Shown here one piece after another: positions 13,504 through 17,358 of a stretch of DNA of 17,358 nt. Made by a program: the position numbers and the translations under genes. This DNA is from an uncultured Candidatus Saccharibacteria bacterium (GTDB taxonomy: Bacteria > Patescibacteriota > Saccharimonadia > Saccharimonadales > Saccharimonadaceae): NCBI GenBank assembly GCA_947253995.1, contig CAMYBM010000008.1, positions 1 through 17,358 of the forward strand. The letters run 5' to 3'. Positions within the stretch are counted from its first letter, which is position 1. Each line of letters starts with the position of its first letter. Under the pieces are notes generated by a model that worked only from the letters and a program-made list of their open reading frames with translations, had not been told where the DNA came from and ran no database searches.

Positions 13504-14754
13504 CTATTTACTAATCAACTTAGCAGTTAGCTCGTTCAAAGTCAAAGCCTCAGTGGCATCAGAGGTACGCGACTTGTATTCAAGTCTGCCAGCCGTTATT
13601 GTTTTACCACTTACGACTACACGATGCGGCAATCCCATCAGATCGCCATCGGCAAACTTTTCACCTGGACGCGCTGCCCGATCATCCCATAAAACGCTGA
13701 TACCCTGCTGGCTTAAGTGATTATATACCTTTTTAGCTTCTTCCGCTACTGCTTTATCGTCACCAATCTGCACAAGATATACTCGATACGGCGCAATGTT
13801 ATCTGGCCAGACTAGTCCTTTGTCATCAGCCAATAACTCAGCTATCACCCCCATCACCCGAGTCACGCCGATACCGTATGACCCATACCAAAACGGCTGC
13901 GGTTGGTTATTAGCGTCCATATAAGTGATGCCCATTTGCTCGGCCTTGCTTGTACCAAAATTAAAGATATTACCAACTTCAGCGCTACGAACACGTTCCA
14001 GATTATTGCGATCAATCCCTAATTCGTTCGCTGCGTCGTCCAAAACTTCTTCATTAACAGCAATATTGCGTTCACGATCAACGTAAAGCCAATCCTCGCC
14101 GGCTTCACAAATTGTTTGAAATTCATGGCTGAACTTAGTAAAGGCACCACCAGAAGCAAATGTCACATAAGTTTTACTACCAATCCCCAAACGATCGTAG
14201 ATGCGCATGTAGGCATCCTTGACCTCGTCATAAAAACGATCAAGATCTTCCTTGCTGGCGTGCGCGCTGTACATATCGCTCATCAAAAATTCACGCCCAC
14301 GCATAATGCCAGCCTTGGCGCGCAATTCATTGCGCAACTTAGTCTGAAACTGATGTACCGCTACCGGCAAATCTTTATAGCTATGGGCATAGTCACGTAG
14401 CATGTTCATAATTGGCTCTTCGTGCGACCAAGCAAGGCCAATATCCTCACCGCTCTGTAGCTTCGTTTTGAACCAAATGTCAACCATGTCGTCACTCCAA
14501 CGATTGGTAGTTTCCCAAAGAGCCCGCGGTTGCAAGTGAGTCATCAAAATCTCTTGCGCTCCAATCTTTGATAGTTCATCGCGAATAATAGCTTTAATAT
14601 TCTCAAGAGTCTTAAGACCTAACGGCAAATAGGCGTACACGCCTGCCATCTCTTTATGGATAAAGCCGGCGCGAATCAAGAGCTGTGCGTTGCGCGACGT
14701 CTCATCAGCCGGCGCAGTTTTGCTCGTCTTTGTGTATAATTCTGTGCGCTTCAT
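13504..14754 (-). CDS. proS: Prolyl-tRNA synthetase lacking the editing (INS) domain
   Basis: ProS charges tRNA-Pro. The class II catalytic core shows motif 1 around YLPLGLKTLENI (42-53), motif 2 as RGREFLMSDMYS (152-163) and motif 3 as GSYGIGVTRVMG (291-302). The anticodon-binding domain fills the last 95 residues. Typical bacterial ProRS has about 570 residues with an inserted editing domain between motifs 2 and 3. Here that part is only about 125 residues and the INS domain is absent, as in alphaproteobacterial-type ProRS. I place the start at ATG 14754 (416 residues) because an extended -10 lies 7 nt before it and the upstream ATG (14763) overlaps that -10 box. GGAG 3 nt before the ATG would also serve if the transcript starts further upstream. 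Confidence 0.93.
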   Translation of the reverse strand: MKRTELYTKTSKTAPADETSRNAQLLIRAGFIHKEMAGVYAYLPLGLKTLENIKAIIRDELSKIGAQEILMTHLQPRALWETTNRWSDDMVDIWFKTKLQSGEDIGLAWSHEEPIMNMLRDYAHSYKDLPVAVHQFQTKLRNELRAKAGIMRGREFLMSDMYSAHASKEDLDRFYDEVKDAYMRIYDRLGIGSKTYVTFASGGAFTKFSHEFQTICEAGEDWLYVDRERNIAVNEEVLDDAANELGIDRNNLERVRSAEVGNIFNFGTSKAEQMGITYMDANNQPQPFWYGSYGIGVTRVMGVIAELLADDKGLVWPDNIAPYRVYLVQIGDDKAVAEEAKKVYNHLSQQGISVLWDDRAARPGEKFADGDLMGLPHRVVVSGKTITAGRLEYKSRTSDATEALTLNELTAKLISK

Positions 14755-14761
14755 AGTCTCC

Positions 14762-14790
14762 ATTCTAGCACACTGACTAGTATCTGACTA
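14762..14790 (-). promoter_or_regulatory. proS promoter with a direct repeat over the -35
   Basis: Extended -10 TGC-TAGAAT (14770-14762, 5/6), 17-bp spacer, -35-like TAGTCA (14790-14785). Seven nucleotides separate the -10 from ATG 14754, giving a leaderless proS-greA mRNA. The heptamer TAGTCAG occurs twice at 11-bp spacing (14790-14784 and 14779-14773), the first covering the -35, which suggests binding of a regulator. Confidence 0.55.
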
Positions 14791-14810
14791 TAGTTTAATC
14801 TACCTATAGT
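14787..14810. repeat. Inverted repeat upstream of the proS promoter
   Basis: ACTATAG (14787-14793) and CTATAGT (14804-14810) are exact complements separated by 10 bp, overlapping the upstream edge of the -35. This may be an operator, or a weak stop for the rseP transcript. Confidence 0.4.
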
Positions 14811-14848
14811 GTAGTAATTATGCTTACATACCTTATATATAGCAAATA

Positions 14849-15985
14849 CTAGAATAATTTAGCGATATCTGCAATTGTTACTAATATCATTATGGCGAAC
14901 AAAGTCATCATGCCATAACCTACGATTTTAGTTTCTTTTTCCTTTGTTAATGGCTTACCCAATGCATGATACAGCCAAGTAAGGTAGCAGCGACCGCCGT
15001 CCAGTCCTGGGATCGGCAATAGGTTCATCACGGCCAACGACAATGCGATGATTCCCGAGATATATAACAAAGTTAGCCCACCGCCAGCCAATGCTTCAGG
15101 GAAAATGACACCCAAAATACCAATTGGACCAGCAACGTTTTCCGTAACAGCAGCAACAGCTGGGCTAGCCTTGCGTCCCGCCAACAAATTGAATAACGCC
15201 ATGCATAACTGCCCCAACATGCCAATAATACCCATCAAAGTCTGCCACATTAGCTGCAAGGTATCGATAAGCGCTACAAGCGGTGCGCTCCATGTCGCCT
15301 TAATCTCCGCTGCCTTAGCGTTCTTGGTAGAAATACCTAACATTTCTCCACGGGCAGCAAACTGCGCCTGAATTAACTGCTCGCGCCCATCACGCCGCAC
15401 TATCAGATCAAGCTTCTTGTCGTGATCGCGCACTAGCTTAGGTACTTCACTTGACGCTTCAATCCTAGTCTGGCCAATCCGCACGATAGTGTCGCCAGCC
15501 CGAAAGCCGCTATGCTCCGCCACCGAATTTGGCATGACTTTAACAATCTGTACCACACCGTTACTACCGTGGTTGTCCTCGCGCACATAAAACTGATCTG
15601 GCAAAAGTTTAGGCATTCCGAACCAAATCAAAATAGTAAAAATAACCACCGCAGTCCAGAAATTCAGCCACACGCCAGCCAACAAAATCTTCGTTTTAGC
15701 CCATAGACTTGCCGCACCGTAGCTACCTTTGTCGGTAGCGTCATCACTTTCGCCCTTCATCTTACAAAAGCCACCTAAAGGAAGCCAATTCAATGTCACT
15801 TTCGTACCTTTGTAGGTACCAAGTAAAATAGCCCGCGGCGGAAAACCAATACCGAACTCTTCAACCTCGACACCATTACGCCGAGCTGTAATTGCGTGAC
15901 CAAGCTCATGTATTACAACAATAACAGTGAGGATGATTAGACCAACCACTGCGCCAACTGCTATCTGCCACCAAGCTAAATTCAT
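14849..15985 (-). CDS. rseP: Site-2 intramembrane zinc metalloprotease RseP (M50B)
   Basis: RseP cleaves membrane-embedded substrates such as anti-sigma factors and remnant signal peptides. The 378-residue protein has the zinc motif HELGH (26-30) in the first membrane helix and a single PDZ domain (about 142-220, with GFRAGD at 160-165). The second active-site motif NLLPIPGLDGG (321-331, D329) follows, with membrane helices near 105-123, 305-325 and 355-375. AGGAGG lies 3 nt before ATG 15985. It keeps the common bacterial order uppS-rseP-proS, but cdsA and dxr, often found between uppS and rseP, are absent. No anti-sigma factor partner is seen nearby. Confidence 0.94.
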   Translation of the reverse strand: MNLAWWQIAVGAVVGLIILTVIVVIHELGHAITARRNGVEVEEFGIGFPPRAILLGTYKGTKVTLNWLPLGGFCKMKGESDDATDKGSYGAASLWAKTKILLAGVWLNFWTAVVIFTILIWFGMPKLLPDQFYVREDNHGSNGVVQIVKVMPNSVAEHSGFRAGDTIVRIGQTRIEASSEVPKLVRDHDKKLDLIVRRDGREQLIQAQFAARGEMLGISTKNAKAAEIKATWSAPLVALIDTLQLMWQTLMGIIGMLGQLCMALFNLLAGRKASPAVAAVTENVAGPIGILGVIFPEALAGGGLTLLYISGIIALSLAVMNLLPIPGLDGGRCYLTWLYHALGKPLTKEKETKIVGYGMMTLFAIMILVTIADIAKLF

Positions 15986-16009
15986 TTCCCTCCTAATTAA
16001 TTAGATTCT

Positions 16010-16018
16010 ATTATAACA
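16010..16018 (-). promoter_or_regulatory. Extended -10 promoter for rseP
   Basis: TGT-TATAAT on the minus strand (16018-16010) is a perfect extended -10. Transcription would start near 16003, giving an 18-nt leader that contains the AGGAGG ribosome binding site (15994-15989). Unlike most promoters here, this one makes a leadered mRNA. Confidence 0.65.
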
Positions 16019-16029
16019 CAAGCAAATTG

Positions 16030-16734
16030 CTATTTACCAAATCGGCGTTGGCGGTTGGCGTACTCGGCAAGACAGTCGTCAAGCATAGCTGGAGTCATAT
16101 CCGGCCAATTAGATTTAATAAATAAAAATTCAGCATAGGCCAAACGCCACAGCATAAACCCACTGATACGCTCCTCACCGCTGGTGCGGACTACTAAGTC
16201 AAGCGGTGGGATTTCAGGGTGATAAAGTGCCTGCGCTACCGTCTGTGGCGTGATGGTTTGCGGGTCAAGCTTGCCCGCCTGCGCTGCAATGGCAAGCTGG
16301 CGCGCGGCGTCGGCAATTTCTCGCTGACCACCGTAGTTAAAGCACAAAGCTAGTGTCGTACCATTTGCATTAACCTTGCTGGCCGCTTCCGTGTCTTTAA
16401 TAGCTTGCAAAATAGTTGGTGACACATGATCATCGCACCCTAAAAATACAATGCGGAAACCGTCGGCTATCATTTGACGCATATCACGCTTAAAAACCTG
16501 CAGGAAGAGACGCATCAGGTAGTCTACCTCTGCTTTACTCCTTCCCCAGTTCTCAGTAGAAAAAATGAAAGCACTCACATACGGGATCTTACGCTCCTGC
16601 GCCGCATAAGCCATCTGCTTTAATACAGCAAAACCCTGCTTATGCCCTTGCTCAGTCGTAAGCCCACGCGCTCTCGCCCAGCGGCGATTGCCATCAACAA
16701 TAAATCCAATGTGACGCAACGTTGATTCTGCCAT
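16030..16734 (-). CDS. uppS: Undecaprenyl diphosphate synthase UppS
   Basis: UppS condenses farnesyl diphosphate with eight isopentenyl diphosphates in cis to make the lipid carrier used by MraY and MurG. The 234-residue protein has the substrate loop VDGNRRWA (13-20, catalytic D14), STENW (59-63), FNYGGQREI (132-140) and the conserved C-terminal block RTSGEERISGFMLW (183-196). Length is close to the family norm of about 250. ATG 16734 is 8 nt after the frr stop, so the two genes are translationally linked. No enzyme supplying isoprenoid precursors is in the window. Confidence 0.96.
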   Translation of the reverse strand: MAESTLRHIGFIVDGNRRWARARGLTTEQGHKQGFAVLKQMAYAAQERKIPYVSAFIFSTENWGRSKAEVDYLMRLFLQVFKRDMRQMIADGFRIVFLGCDDHVSPTILQAIKDTEAASKVNANGTTLALCFNYGGQREIADAARQLAIAAQAGKLDPQTITPQTVAQALYHPEIPPLDLVVRTSGEERISGFMLWRLAYAEFLFIKSNWPDMTPAMLDDCLAEYANRQRRFGK

Positions 16735-16742
16735 AGTCCTAC

Positions 16743-17294
16743 CTAAACCGTCATAATCTCACGCTGCTTGGCAGTAGATAATTCAGTAATCTTAGCCGTT
16801 GCCTTTGATAAGCTATCATCAATCCCAGATTCTAGTCGCTTCTGATCGTCTTCGCTAATTTGCTTACCTTCTTTTGCTACCCGAATCGCTTTACGCGCAT
16901 CATCACGTACACTACGCAAAGCTATCTTAGCTTCTTCAACCTTTCCGCTAAGCTGCTTGACAATCTCTTTGCGCCGCTCCTCGGTAAGCGGTGGGATAGG
17001 TACGCGTACGTTACGGCCATCATCGCTTGGATTGAAGCCTAATGTCTGGTCAGCGCTAATTGCATTCGCAATAGCATGTACATTAGCTACGTCAAACGGT
17101 GTAACTAAAATTTGCGTAGCCTCCTTTGCCGTGATGCTAGCGATCTGATTAAGCGGCATTTTAGTTCCATAAACCTCAACTCGCACGCCACTCAGCATGT
17201 CAGGATGAGCACGTCCAGTGCGCACCTTTTTTAAATTGTCCGCAAAACGATCAATTACCGCCGCAAATTTGTCCTCGTAAATACTAGTATCCAT
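16743..17294 (-). CDS. frr: Ribosome recycling factor
   Basis: RRF splits post-termination ribosomes with EF-G. The 183-residue protein has normal length, and the hallmark KVRTGRAHPDML (23-34) of domain I is intact. The small domain II (about 30-105) contains the conserved DGRNVRVPIPPLTEERR segment (91-107), followed by the long helices of domain I to the C-terminus. ATG 17294 has no Shine-Dalgarno sequence; an extended -10 lies 8 nt upstream, pointing to a leaderless transcript for frr-uppS. In many bacteria pyrH or tsf precede frr; only a short tail of the preceding gene is visible here. Confidence 0.96.
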   Translation of the reverse strand: MDTSIYEDKFAAVIDRFADNLKKVRTGRAHPDMLSGVRVEVYGTKMPLNQIASITAKEATQILVTPFDVANVHAIANAISADQTLGFNPSDDGRNVRVPIPPLTEERRKEIVKQLSGKVEEAKIALRSVRDDARKAIRVAKEGKQISEDDQKRLESGIDDSLSKATAKITELSTAKQREIMTV

Positions 17295-17302
17295 ATACTA
17301 TA

Positions 17303-17311
17303 AGTATATCA
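17303..17311 (-). promoter_or_regulatory. Extended -10 promoter for frr (leaderless)
   Basis: TGA-TATACT on the minus strand (17311-17303, 5/6 with TGn), 8 nt before ATG 17294. Its TGA is also the stop codon of the upstream gene tail. No clear -35. Confidence 0.6.
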
Positions 17312-17358
17312 CAATAAATTAGTATCATCTGGATCGTCATAGTTATCGTCATAGTTAT
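17309..17358 (-). CDS. C-terminal tail of an upstream gene (acidic, repeated)
   Basis: A minus-strand frame enters from the right edge and stops at TGA 17309-17311. It would encode NYDDNYDDPDDTNLL, an acidic tail with a tandem NYDD encoded by a 12-bp direct repeat. Only 15 residues are visible, so the gene cannot be identified. The open frame and the stop placed right at the frr promoter are the only support. Confidence 0.35.
   Translation of the reverse strand, partial: NYDDNYDDPDDTNLL

Overview
The window looks like chromosome from a member of the Patescibacteria/CPR, most probably a Saccharibacteria (TM7) relative. This is inferred from the very compact minus-strand operons, the pared-down division/cell-wall (dcw) cluster, the short ProRS without an editing domain, frr-uppS-rseP-proS with no cdsA or dxr between, and divergent but complete core proteins. 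TGA is used as stop, so the code is standard. No tRNA, rRNA, CRISPR array or transposase gene was seen.

Layout. Positions 1-1856 (minus) hold the N-terminal 618 residues of a large, unrecognised, internally repeated protein that runs off the left edge. It diverges from a plus-strand HNH nuclease of the DUF1524 type (1949-2605). A gene-poor stretch follows (2606-3329) with a strong candidate for a plus-strand structured RNA of about 300 nt. Positions 3330-11637 are one minus-strand dcw cluster, read as mraZ, rsmH, a 20-residue micro-ORF, an ftsL-like gene, ftsI, mraY, ftsW, murG, ftsQ. The cluster has no mur ligases, ftsA or ftsZ in this window. Its mraZ promoter carries two MraZ-box-like repeats inside the -35/-10 spacer. 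The mraZ-rsmH gap holds a 213-bp element with long inverted ends and nested hairpins. Next come a small membrane protein (11901-12128) with its own promoter and terminator, and an apparently autonomous minus-strand RNA gene of about 360 nt (12211-12569). A second housekeeping block follows, read right to left as frr, uppS, rseP, proS, greA and a 61-residue unknown. The right edge carries the acidic tail of a further gene.

How it works together. FtsQ, FtsL, FtsI and FtsW form the septal peptidoglycan synthase and its regulators. MraY and MurG make lipid I and lipid II on the undecaprenyl carrier produced by UppS. MraZ and RsmH are the usual regulator and 16S rRNA methyltransferase at the head of the cluster. 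Frr, ProS and GreA serve translation and transcription, and RseP is an intramembrane protease.

Expression signals show a consistent pattern. Six genes that start a transcript (1856 minus, 1949 plus, 9446, 12128, 14754 and 17294 minus) have a -10 box 6-8 nt before the start codon, so their mRNAs should be leaderless. Several downstream genes (murG, the micro-ORF, greA, the 61-residue gene, rseP) carry clear AGGAG-type ribosome binding sites. The most promising undescribed items are the two candidate structured RNAs, the inverted-repeat element in the mraZ-rsmH gap, and the micro-ORF with its hairpins ahead of ftsL.
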